From the NCBI GenBank assembly GCA_036244855.1, contig BQKZ01000412.1, positions 23,422 through 87,421 of the forward strand: a stretch of DNA of 64,000 nucleotides, written 5' to 3'. The notes beneath the pieces were generated by a model. It made no database searches. It was not told the origin of the DNA and was given only the letters and a program-made list of their open reading frames with translations. The position numbers and the translations under genes were made by a program. Position 1 is the stretch's first letter. Each line of letters opens with the position of its first letter. This document shows, piece after piece, positions 12,702 to 26,200 of this stretch. The DNA comes from Temnopleurus reevesii (Eukaryota; Echinodermata; Echinoidea; Temnopleuroida; Temnopleuridae).

Positions 12702-13166
12702 CTCTTTCTCTCTCTCATCTGTCTATTTCACCCCTCACTCTATATGTATACTCCCGCTCTCCCTCTCCCTGTCTTTCTCTATTCTCTTTCTATCTCACTC
12801 CCTCACTCCATATTGATACCCCCTCTCTCCCTCTTCATATTTCTCTCTCCCTCTCTCTTTCTCTGTACCAACCTTTTGCACCCCTTCTAAATTGTGTGAC
12901 CACTTCCTTCCTTTACCTCGCCAACTATCGGCTTATTACTCTCACCTTCTCAACCCTCTACATTCTATGAATGCATTTGCCTCTACTACCTCTCCCTCTT
13001 TCAGGATGAGCATTCAGGAGTTAAGAAGAGCTTTTTGGCCAAGACTGGTCCAGAAGCCCTGGAAATCTTTCAGAACCAATATGATATCTGGACCTCTGAC
13101 CCTCATAACATGACAAAGACCAAGCTCATGCTTTCCCGGTGGCTCGGATCTAATGTTCTTACAAAG
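10244..13166 (+). CDS. PARP4: PARP4-like exons 1-4: N-terminal region
   Basis: Exons 10244-10248, 11490-11577, 11980-12138 and 13005-13166 (residues 1-138). The product begins MS-DQVEESTAND, followed by the acidic HDDDFDESKCE. A segment follows with KYVILQKEIEDG, then YKYQVYTHQGTLSDTK, then KKSFLAKTGPEALEIFQNQY. The pattern of a beta-rich part followed by a K-F-x-x-K helix with an EALEIF core resembles a degenerate WGR domain, but this is inference from pattern only. Exon 1 carries just five coding bases, so the start rests on a perfect donor (GTAAGT), phase match and the upstream in-frame stop. There is no BRCT signature. Confidence 0.75.
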
Positions 13167-14228
13167 GTATGTCAACTTTTCTGTTTAATGGCTCGATAGT
13201 GCGTAATCTAAGAAGTATAGATAAAAAAAAAACATGTTCAAAGTCTTCTTATTTGCAGTAGATAACACCCACACCCACACTTACACACATGTCCCCCCCC
13301 GTCTGTATGCCTCTCCCTAACACACATTCACACACCCCACACCCACACACAGTCACACACAAACATACACAACAAACACACCCACATCCAACCCGATATG
13401 CACGTAACCAAATATCACACATTGTTTCTTACCCATTTCCAGTTCCTTACACGCAGACACACACAGCCAAACACACATACACATACATACACACACCAAA
13501 AGCCCTCATAAGCTTCCCTATCACCTTACACCCGCACCCACCCACACAAACATGATTACATTCTCTGTTTCTATAACACAGTTCAGACACAATCTTTCCA
13601 ATACACACAGCCAAATATAAATACACACACACAAATACACACACACACACCTACACCTACACACACGAGAAGCCCAAATAGACTTTCCTATCACCTTACA
13701 CCCACACCCACCCACACAAACATTATTACATTTTCTGTTTCTAGAACACAGTATAGTCACAAATATAACACAAATAAACAAACATGCACATTCTCTCTTC
13801 TGCACATCCCCACACTGTACCTTTGAAGGGATAGGAATACCAAGTGGAAATTTTCCCTCTAACAGTATGTAAAATCTGATGATATTTGTATATCTGCCAC
13901 TCACCCTTCACGGAACAAGTATTAAAATGAGATCTAAGATCTGCATTACGTTTTTTTTCATGAAAAATGATACGAAAGTTTTCATGCGATTGTATAAAAT
14001 TATGCTGATTTGCTTTTTCTTATATACCGTCTACCAAATTCTACATAATTTTCCATCCTTTTCAGCGTCTGCTAGAGTCACAAGCATCCAAAGGGGAGGT
14101 ATCCGTGGAAGTAGCTCGTTTAGCTGACAGCCTTTGGAAGGAATCGATGGGGGAGCTATCAGAGGTCCTAAGGGTTCCTGTTAAATCTGTACCTCTTGGC
14201 AAGGTAATCTTGATGGTGATGATAATGG

Positions 14229-14273
<45 letters not shown>

Positions 14274-17174
14274 CGACAATGATGATGACTGTGATGATGA
14301 TAAGGGTAATGATGATGATGGTGGTGTTGGTGGTGACGATGGTCATGATGATGGTGAAGATGATGAGGATGATGACTGTGGTGATGATGATTCTGATACG
14401 TTACCTTCCGAGATAAAGATTGTCACCAAAAGGATTTCATGTTTTAGAGCAGTTTTAATGGGAATACTGAGAAACGAGGTTGTAAATATTTGAATTCCAA
14501 ATATTTTGTCTACTTCTAAAAATGTAATGTATACTATCATAATTCTTTGTTTTTAATCAACACATAGGTTGAGAAAGCTGAGTCTGTACTTTTGCAAATC
14601 AAGCGTGCTCTACTCGATAAGAAGACGAATAATGAATCTGAGATCCATGGACTGAGTGAGCAGTTATACGAGTTGATCCCTCATCAAGCCGACTTTACAA
14701 CTGATTTAACCAACATGAAAATGGTTGCTGTCAAGCAAGATCTCTGTCAGGTAGACATTTCACTCAAGCAAAGAAGAAGCTTGCAATTTGCACCATGTAT
14801 GGATACTATGATACCTTATGAAACATTGAATACAATATGAATTTGAAAAGAGAAAATGGAATTGTATCATTTATATAAATCGCAGATACAATATAACAAT
14901 TTAATGCGCTATTTGGGGGAAATATGACAGTAAATACTTTTATTAACTCTATGAGTGATATTTAGATGAATGTAGAATAGAATTATAATGCATTTCGAAA
15001 AAAATAGTCTTAGATCGTTAAATAAACTCCTTGAATATACGATTGTCAAACTCAGCATTTGAACATGTTGCGATAAAAACTAGACGATATCATAATATTA
15101 ATTGATGCAATCTTTACAGCTGATCCAAGATGTGATCAATGTAAATGAAGCTCTTGGATGGAAGAAGCAGCCCTCAGCCAAGTCTAAATACCAAGCAATG
15201 CGATGCTACATCGAACATCTTAATCCAGATCATCCTGAATATGATGAAGTCAAAGACCTTGTCATGTCCAGTACTCAGCCTCTGTAAGTTATTCTGCCAT
15301 TATTCTATCATATTTGATGTTCTAGTTAGTACATTTGAAATATAGGACAGACACACCAACAAACCTATCCCACCGTGTTCCCTAACGCGTTTATCAAAAA
15401 ATAAGATGCTGCCTCGTAAATTAAGAATTTTGCAATTCATAAATTATCAAATTTAAGCCGTCTACCCTATCTTATTATACTTACGTGTATGAAAAAAAAA
15501 CATATAATGTAAAACACAAACAGTGTCATCAATGCGCCATCAAGATCTCCAGTGAAGTGTGAAAACATTTTATAATCCAGCTATTCTGAAGCAGTAAACG
15601 TTGATGCTGAAGCATAATAATTTTACTGCTTTATTTATGTACAACATGAACTATAAATGTGACGTTAGGATCCGTCTGTTGGAAATATTAAAAGTAAAAA
15701 AAAAATAAACAACGTGATATGATGCCTGCCTTTAATGATGCTCCTCTTATAATCATTGACGTCCTAAAATTAAGATAAATGATTAAGATATATTATTTCC
15801 CTTTATGTTTTAGAGATAAGGACGTTTCGATTCAGCGAATTTTAGCCGTCAATCGGGCCCTTGATGAATTCAAATTCGACCGAACTATCGGCAATGAACA
15901 GCTTCTATTTCATGCTTCAAAGGCTTGCAACTTCCTCGGAATCCTGTCACGGTAAATCATTAACTCAGCGACACTTGACTTCTTTGACCTCGCTAAGTCC
16001 TGTCTCAAGTCATTATTTACCTTCAAGGACGAAAAACTTGTTTTGTTTGCTTGATAAAAGTGAAATATCTTATCGAATGCACACGCAATTCAGCGAAATA
16101 AGATGTAAATCGACCTTTGATTAATACCGATAATTATATAGATTTGATTTTTGTGATAAGAATTCACTTACATGATGAATGGAATCGTGATTTGAAACCT
16201 TTTTCAAACCATCCAATATGCTTTATTACCAGGGTTTCATTACATACAGGTTAATTGTTTTTAAGAGAAAATAAACCTTAGCAAATTTTGTCGTACTTTT
16301 CTCCCTGTGTTAGAGTCTACGTAAGAAATGCTTTTTTGTCATAGTTTTTTTCCATGCTAAGTTTTTCATGGTAAAAAGGTTTATAACAAGAAGCCCTGGT
16401 ATGAGAAATGTATAATAAATGTTAGTGCTTACAAAAATGAATAAAAGTATTCTTTATCCAACAACGATGGCTGAATCACTATGTTGAAGCGCTGTTCAAA
16501 ACATAACTGTCATTTTAATTTTCAGTGGTATCCTTCTACCAAAGATCGTAGTAGAGATGTTCGGAATCGATCGTTGGGATGCTGGAATGCTTGGCAGTGG
16601 TATATACTTCGGAGATGCTATGAGGTAGAACCATATCTTTTTATTTCTTATTTAGAGTGTGTGGTAAGAAAAAAACAATATAATTTGACACAGCGGAAAG
16701 AACAGAGAGCAATCCGCTTTGATTCCATCCAACAAAACTACCTCCAAGTAGTGTAGATATACAAAGCTATTTATGTGTTTTGCAGGTACATGTACGTGTA
16801 TCCTTTGGGGTTTATACATTTGATGTGTGTGCGTGTTCGTGTGAGATCGAAATTGTCCAAAATGATAGATGTGTGTATGTGTGTTTTTTGTGCATGTTTG
16901 TGTAGGCAAGACTTATCAATGTATTGTGTGGATGCACTGTACATGTGTATATTATGTTCTGCTCCTAAGATTGAGTGTGTGTGTGAGTGTGTGTGTGTGT
17001 GTGTGTTTGTGTTTGTGTGTGTGCGTATGTGTGTATGTGCGTATGTATGTTATTTAGGTGTGATTATTACATTTGCCATTTTTTTAAATGTAGTAATTTT
17101 CCTGTGCAAATTGAGACGATGATACGTTTAGAACCATACCCGTATTTAAGAAGAGCACACGCAGGTGTGATTTG

Positions 17175-17221
<47 letters not shown>

Positions 17222-20200
17222 ACACATGCATAATCCGCTAAATGTCTATACATCTATGCTACTTGTTTCAAACAGTACCTGTGCAAAGTACTCCGCACCT
17301 GGAAAGTTCACGGGAAGCCGTTTCTTAGCAATCAACAATGTTGCTCTAGGTAAAATTAAGGACATCTTTGTGAAGAGGACAGACATTGAATGCGCTCCTG
17401 AAGGATTTGACAGTGTTCACGGAGTAATGAAGACAGATCAAGTGGAATCGTTCTTTTCTGTAAGTAGGCAAATGATTGACATGATTCTGGTGGAATTAGA
17501 ATAATCAATGTGTGTAATAATTTAGATGATAAGATAAGGTAATAAATATTGGTTTGTGTCATTACGTGCCTCGATGATGACCAAATAATAATAAATTCTC
17601 ATTCCACATAAAAAAAACCACTCTGTGCAAGGCCGTATTTCAGATACATGCCATCGTTTGGGTTGGATTACTTTGTATTACATCTTAAATCAACCCCCGT
17701 ATTGATATCTATGTTGCTCGGGTTATGCTTGTATTAAAGTTATTGCTAATTTGTTGGCAATGCATTTTAACATAATTCTCGTTACAATCTATAAATATCA
17801 TTTTCTGTATCTGCATAGTTTGGTCAGCAAAATATCCGCTTTAGACACATCCACACTAGCTTGTCATCTGATTGTAGGCTTGTCTCTTTAACTAATTTAT
17901 TTATTTATAGATTATTTTCATTTAAATTGGTTTCATTTGCCATTACATTTAGGACGACGAGTATGTTGTGTACCAAGCCAATCAGCATTGTCTGCGCTAT
18001 CTGGTTGAGTTCAAGCTTATAGAAAAGAATTCCGATGACATCAATTCTACCTCAGCATCACAAGCAGCAATGACTGACGATAGTAGCGGAGATGAAACCG
18101 ACTCTGACGATGACTTCGATGATGAAATAGGTAATTAAGAATTGATTCCGAACAAGTGAAGGGGGGTGTAAAGCAACCCAAAGGAGCACCAACAATTTTC
18201 GAGAAAGGGGTTCATTTTTAGTCTCTTTCCCCAGAACACTCCCCCCTCACCCAACTGATAAAGGACGCGACTGATAAATAAAATTGATCTTCTCTTTTAT
18301 ACTCTCGGCTTTTTTCTGTGCCGTTTTGATCCTTTTCCCATCATGTTATACAGTAATTTGAAGAAAAAACAACAACAATATTTTATTCATTGATCAGCAT
18401 CAATTATGAACCCTTGTTTGCAGCTATGATAATACGATATTCTCAAGCATGTGTTTCATTTTTGCTGCAGACACTCTTGATGTGCAGGGCATAGTGTACC
18501 CTGAAGCCAAAGTGAAAGCTGGTCTCAACACTACAGGGGAAGGTCAGGTAGAACTGGAGGCTGTACATGTACGAGCTTCAGTCATTGATCTAGCTGCAGA
18601 GGTGAGTGCGGGAGCTCTCTTATCACACTCTACTTGCATTATCGAGTAACGGTTTCCTGTGATATATACTAATTAATATACACAACTGTAATTTCAGAAA
18701 AACGTGATATCTTTTCATGCTTGACAGAACAAATTGACTTGAACTACAATAAATAGAAGTCAAATGTAAGAAAATGAATTGATATTGTATGGACATCTCC
18801 ATTTTTCTTACAACAATTATAAGCAATTATCCCGTAATTTGAACCTTCTCAATATTCCGCGACGTGATGTTTGTAAATGTTTGTGATCACTTAGTTGCCA
18901 AAATCCAATTCTGGTGTCTGATAGGCCTCACTTTTGCTTACATTTCATCATTTCCAAAATCATTTTCTCTAGGTTACCGTACTACAGAAGTACCGCAATG
19001 TAGGTGGAAAGAGTGCGGACACGCGCTATGTGTTCCCGCTGGACGAGCGAGCTGCAGTGTGTGGGTTCGATGCCTATATCAATGGCAAGCACGTGGTGGG
19101 TGTGGTCGAAGAGAAAGGACAGGCTAGACAATCATATAACAAAGCGAAACAAGAGGGACATGGTGCTTACCTAATGGAAGAAGAAGCGACGGTAAGCATT
19201 GCAAAATTCAGGATCTAAGGTAGATGGTAACATGTTTAATTGTGGAGCTAAAATAGGATTACACAATACGCGAGCAAAAGTTGAAAAATTACAATCGATG
19301 CTTGAAGGTTTAGAACTCTTTTCCATTTAACTACGCTTCTCTTGCTTAGGATACACACAAGTCGCAGCAGAAATGAATGACAATGGTAATTAATTTATGC
19401 CTTTGTATATAGAACTCTACACCTCCATCATCAAAACACTAACATGCTTTGCCTATCATCTTTTTTTAATTCTGTGTTAATCTCTATGATCATTAGTACA
19501 TTCTCAATTTTTCTCTTGGTTGCTTGCTAACTTGATTTTTTGTATACTTGTTTCAATAAAGACAAAAATATAAAAAAGTGGATAAAACACCTAAAAAACA
19601 CAAACATGTACACTTTGATAATAGTGACTCTATCTTTCATAAATAATTTTTCCACAGAATGTGTTTACCATCACGGTTGGCAATCTTCCACCTGGATCGT
19701 GCGTGGTCATATTAGTGAAGTACGTAACCGAACTGGTGGTTGAAGGAGATCGTATTGCATTCAACCTTCTAGGAAGTGTTGCTCCATGGAAGAAGAAGGA
19801 TATTCTTTCTTCAAACTTCGATGACAAGGGCGACTCTGTCGATGGTGTCGTTGAGAATCTGCAAAATAGGTATGAATCAAAGGGGGACTTAATGAATATT
19901 TCTTACCTGTTCGGCCCTCCAATTATTCCTTCTTAATTTTCTTCATCAATACATATTATAAGAATTGAGGTAGATCTTGGCACTTACGTGGTTTGGTAAA
20001 ATTATTCATATTCTCTCCCCGGCTCTCATCCATTTGTAAAGCCGTCGTTTGGGTTCTTGACTAATGGACATTATTTTGAATATTATTATCGTAAATCCAT
20101 TTATCACTTCAAAATAAAGGAGTAGATACTTGGAACCACCCCCTTTTTTTATTAAGAAGAATGAAAGCAACTGTCGCAAATCAATTATAATTAAATCATG

Positions 20201-23200
20201 ACTTTTGTTTTTTTATGCTTATTTGTATTGGGTTATATTTGTAAAGCGCCTTGAAGGGTATCATTAGGTACTATAGAGATATTATTAATATATCATGAAT
20301 ATTATTTTTCAATAATGATATTAATAATATCTCTTTAGCGCCTAATGAAACGCTTGTAGGACCGTTATGAATTATCAGTTTGATAATAATAATCATAATA
20401 ATTGCAATAATGATATATCATTGTTATTATTATTGTTATTATTATTATTTTTTTTTCTTCTTTTTTTTTATTATTATCATAATTATTATGCTGTATCCGT
20501 AGAAGAAATATGTTAAAGGAGAATCACGAAGACATTATCAAGCCTGGAACGTGCGTGTTTGACGAATGAAATGCGAACGGAGTGCGAAAAGTGATTTGGA
20601 TTGTGAGATCAAAAAAGGGAAAACATTTCGAGCAAGAATGAAAAAAAAATTGGACGAACCAAACAACTTCCACTGAAGCCTTCGAAAGGGTTATATGCAC
20701 ACAAAAGAAAGTATTTCCCCGATTTATACGGTGTATTCCGGTTCAACATTACTCAGCAGAATAAGAGGAAGGAATTTCCTTATGTGTACATAATAGAGCT
20801 ATGTATCCACAACACACTGCTTGAAATGATTCAGTAAATAGACATGTCCAATGAATGAAATGTTACAATAACAACCTGACTCCTTGAGTGTGGCAATTAT
20901 TTTCTCAGATATAAAAGGCATAAGAAACAAAGGAAAGAATGAGCGAGCGTACAATTTGATTTACGACAACAATGCACTTGCACCTTACTTACAATAGCGT
21001 TTGCCGTCATAGTATTTTGGATAGCTTTACAGGACAAAAAAGTAAATAAATAAAATAATTCAAAGCATGTAGAGGAAGACAGTTTGCCCTCTAAATTATG
21101 CTGGGTGGTTCCTTCTGCAAATGTACTCTCCTTGACGTCATGAAGTAAATAAAACGAAATAACACGAAATAACTCGAAATAACTCGAAGGATTCCGAAAC
21201 CGAAATGCAAAAAACGAGCCCTAAAATCAGGTTTTTGTTTTACATGATCGAATTTGATATAAAACAGTTCTTTCAACATTTTATCCATATAATCACCTTT
21301 TCGTACATGTAAAATATGTTGTATTCGTGATTTCCCTCGTGGTTCTTCTTTAATGCTAATATAAACTAATAATTCATTTACATCTGCAGGAGTGAATCTT
21401 TCAAGGCAAGAGTGGAGATGCCGTCAAGGATAAGAAGTGTTTACTGCCCAACTCATTCAATCAAGATTCAGGTATGTGCTGACTTGTCAAATATGACTAC
21501 ATTCAAGTTCAAATTTCCGACCTTTAATATCATAAAATCATCCTTGGGACCTGAAATATGATACAGAGTTTTGGGCCTATACATGTAGTTTAAACGGCAA
21601 CATTACTATATTATATACCAATATATACCAATCTATATCACTTTTCAGTTCCTAAAGATGATCTAACTCATGTCACCTCTTGGGGTTTTCATTTTAACAT
21701 TTTGAATTGGTGTATTCTATGGAAATATCAATTCCAACCAATTGACAGCTCATTTGTTACAAAACTCAATAAAATGACAAAACAATAATAGACACCCTAA
21801 TGGTCCTTGATATATGAATTGCTGAAACAGCATGGGATAAGCACATAATGTTAAACATTTTGGGGATTAAATTACTTCATTCCATGATTATTGCCGAAAT
21901 CATTCAAAGAAATGTCCAGAGATATTTTGTTGAGCATGATTTTTCACATTAATTGATTCACTGCAAATGGTCATCTTTTTATAGAAAAAAGAGGAGAGAG
22001 TGTTCCAAGTTGCTATGTGTGAGGGCGACAGATTAGTAGATGGTCTCCAGTTATTGGTCGATATGGATGATGCTCACAAACCAAGGATTTGGCGCGAGCA
22101 TTTACCTGAAGATGACAAGAGACAAGTAAGTTATCATCAAATGATTCAAAGACTGATCGTGCATTCTCAACTCAAAAGCAGTATTACATTGTTTTGCTTC
22201 GATTAGGATATGTTCAGAATAACAATGATTGATTTTCAATGCATTTGACATCACTGCTAAGCACGTTCTATTCTACACAGAAATATTATGACATTTTGGG
22301 GGATTCATTGAACTAGTTTTTCAAATCCTTGGAAATATCAGACTTTGGAGAAATGTTCACTATTAACATGATAATAGCTTTCCTTCTACATGAGCGAAAA
22401 TGTAAACTAAATCGAATACAAATCAAACACACACTAAGCTCAAATTTTCTTATTTCGACCCTATTTTTGTCATTAAATTCATGATTTTCATTTTATACTA
22501 GGCATGTATGGTGGTGTTCTACCCAGAATTCCCTGTAACCACCATAGAGAACCCTGAGATAGTTATTATGCTGGATCGCTCTACTTCTATGAAAGGACAA
22601 CCCATGAATGATGCCAAGAAACTCGTTCATATGATCCTTGAAAGCCTTCCGGAAGGGAGTAGATACAATCTTGTCGTCTTTGGAAACGGTAGTTATTGAT
22701 TTATATTTTGTTAGTAAATAATCGATTTAGATCTGGGATTAAACTCGACACTTTAATTCTTTTATTTCTATGTTTAAAACCATTACTTCACCTGAAGCAT
22801 TTCTGCGGGTTCCGCTATCTATTAATCTATCTACTTTTATCAGGTAAAAATATAGAACAAAACCATGAAAACACACAAACATATCACATGAACTGTCATT
22901 ACTTGAGTAAAAGGTTTACTTGCAGCTCAAAAGAATGCCACAATGCTATTTATTCTAAAATATTTCATCGGATTGATAGAGGTGAATTACTGACACTGAC
23001 TGATAAAAGGCTGTTCATTTCTACAGGGTGCTTTCAGCCTGATTTTGACTGGCTCCCGCTAAATGGAGGATTGACGGGATCCCATCATGCTATGAATAGC
23101 TGCTTAAGAATCAGACGTACATTACCATAGTCGATCTTCATTCTATCTGTGTTTGTTTATCATATATATCGCGATTCATGTCTCACCTTTTCAGATTTCG

Positions 23201-26200
23201 AGGAGTTGTATCCAACCAGTGTGTTAGCAACCGATGAGAACATCAAGAACACGGAGACGTTTTTGCTAGGCGTGACCTGGGAACGTGGAGCGACCGAGGT
23301 GTGGAGACCTCTACGGGCCATGTCTTTACTATCTTCAACTGATGTTCGTCTTACAAGCAATGGGTTTCTCATCTCAGATGGTCACGTGACTAATGAACAG
23401 GATACGCTCATGGCAGTTGCGAACAATCGGCAAATCAACCGTCTCTTTACATTTGGTGTGAGGTAGGGATAATTCTTAGATTCAGTTTTGATTTCATTCT
23501 AAAACGACCGGTGTTGTACATAACTCCATACATAATTTCATACACCTAAGGATATCAGTAACTTCTTAATCATTGTGTTTTATTTGTTCATCTCAGTTCT
23601 GAATCAAATCGTCATGTTTTGCGGACGCTTGCTGATACAGGAGGCGGTGCTTACGAACAGTTTGATCCAAGAAGTAAATCTACATGGGAAGCCAAGGTAA
23701 GTCAGTTAAATTCGGCACGACTAAACTTTTCTATTTGCCAAATGTCGTCTTAGAGGAAAGTGGGAAATTAATATGTTGGTGTAAGGCCGGAAATCTCGAT
23801 GCTTCGAACCAATTTGCTTATTTTGTTGAACCAAGTTGCATGTCGTTGGTTTAAACTGGTATCAATAAAATTTACTTGTTAGGCGATTAGCTAAATTACA
23901 GTTTACCATGTTTAACTCCAAATAACCAATCGTCCAATGGCTGAGGCTAGTTGGCAAATTGTGGCGACTCGAGCCAAAGAAATACACTTTCACAATGGGG
24001 AATGAATCGGGATTTTAAAGTTAGTTTTAGACATTTTTCAGTGCCCATGAAGAATCAATCCGCAGTCAGATCCTCTATTTGCCAACGTTACAGGAGCATT
24101 GACATATGTATCAGTGAACTGACTTATACACTGTAGTTCTAGTCAAATTTAAACTCATACGTTGGCTTATTTCATCCAAGGTTATGAGATTCTCACAAAA
24201 CTTTTTCAGGTATATGACCAGGTGAGACGGTCATGCCAACCGGCAGCTACATCGATCAAAGTCAACTGGATGTCAGCAGTTCTTGATGACAAAGCACCTC
24301 GACCTTTGACACGAAAGGAGATTGTTCAAGCCCCTTCCCAGATTGCATCACTGTTTACTGGATCGCGGCTAGTCCTATATGCCATGGGACCTGAGGTGTC
24401 CAAGGTATTGTACTCATTAATCTTCACGCAGTTACCAGGCGTATAATATACGATGAATAGTTTGTTTCTCTAATGAATACTAACTTGGTTAAAAAATGAC
24501 TAGCAAATACAAATAATTTTGACATTACTTTGCCTCATTTCGAATTGGCCTGTTATAAAGGGGATTTGTGATGATATTTTCTTTTACAACATAATTTTTT
24601 AACGACATTCAAAAGTTACTGCGTAGAATAATCACCTGAATTTAGATATAATGCAGGAAGGAAACATTTAATCAGAAATTTAATTATCAATGTACCTAAA
24701 GAGCTTTGGAAATGTAAATTCATCCTCATATTTGAGTGTTTGTCTTAAATTCAGGTTGAGCTGGAAGCAGAGATTGAAGGGAGAACTGAATCCTTCACAG
24801 TGGCGGCAGACCTAACATCAATATCTCAGGGAATGGTAAGTGTTGACAGTTATGATGATACAAAATATCCATATAGAAATGCAAATTATGTTTTATCAAG
24901 ATACCTCTTTATTGCAGATGTTTTGCTTTACAATACAATACAATACAATACAATATGGATACTTATATAGCGCTCAATACACAGGTATGGTTCCAGAGCG
25001 CTTTACAAATTACATCAACAGAAGAAAGATATGTTTCACCAAATGTGTAATATAACGCTTGATCAGAAAAAAATGTAATCACCACAAAGACCACTACCGC
25101 TTTTCACTACTACCGTCAGAGCCCTGACGTGTGTACTATGTATATTTTCTTTGCTTTTTCTACCCTCTGAACCAGACTCTTCATCGTTTAGCTACGAGAG
25201 GCATCGTAAGAGACTGGGAGCTTGGGTCTGTTCATGCTAACAGACTGGAGAATGATGCCATGATGGATGATGTTAAGATGAATCTTGTCAAACTTGGAGT
25301 AGAGTTCAACATCGTTTCTCCTCTCACTAGCTTTATTGCCATAGAGGAGAGAGACGAGGTAAAGTTTTTTTTATATCATTATTATTATTATAGGCCTAAC
25401 TAACATTTTTCTGATTTTGTTGATTTTCAATTGAACTATTAATGTGTTCTGATGCCCTTCTTAACATAAAGCAAATAGTAACGACATGAAAACAATCTTA
25501 TTCCATATATTGCAGAAACAGATCGAATAAGAAATGTTATATACATCGGTAAAACATGATTTTTTTTAGACAGGTAAGTTCATATCTAATCTAGATACCT
25601 TTGTAAAGATTTGACCCGTTTTCCGTATATTTTCATACATATCTTCATCTAGGAAGCCGTAAGCCAGGAGGAAGATGGTCCTTCATTGACTGATATCATG
25701 GAGGATGTATGGCCATCATCTGGTGAAACTGATGATCCTTGGTCGATACAACATGCTTCAACTGGAATAGAAACGGTATGTAACTGCAATATGTGCGGCA
25801 GTGTAAGATGAATTATGTCAGTAACGAGTATGATCCAATTGAACCTTGACACCAGCATTAATTGAAGAGTATTCGCATAAAGAGTGACACGAATATTAAC
25901 ATTTTGAGTATTGATAGGTACAATGTTGCTGATGGTAGATGACAATAGTTACAAGTAAAGAATGATGCTAAGGTAATTCTTAATGATAATACCACTAACA
26001 ATATTGTAATCATGATTGTGATGATGTCATACTATAACTACTACTACTACATTAATTATTCTATTAATGATGCTGATAACAACAAAGATACTACTACTAA
26101 TAATAACAATAATAATGCTATATTATGTTTTTTTTTATTCCAGATAACATTGTATGGCCCATTTAATGTTTATTGTAAGGCGTAATTTTGTTTAATATTG

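Noticed and set aside
12500..13790. Protein-coding interpretation of Ser/Pro/Thr/His-rich frames
   Set aside because: They are read-throughs of CT and CA repeats inside PARP4 introns 3 and 4; only 13005-13166 is an exon.
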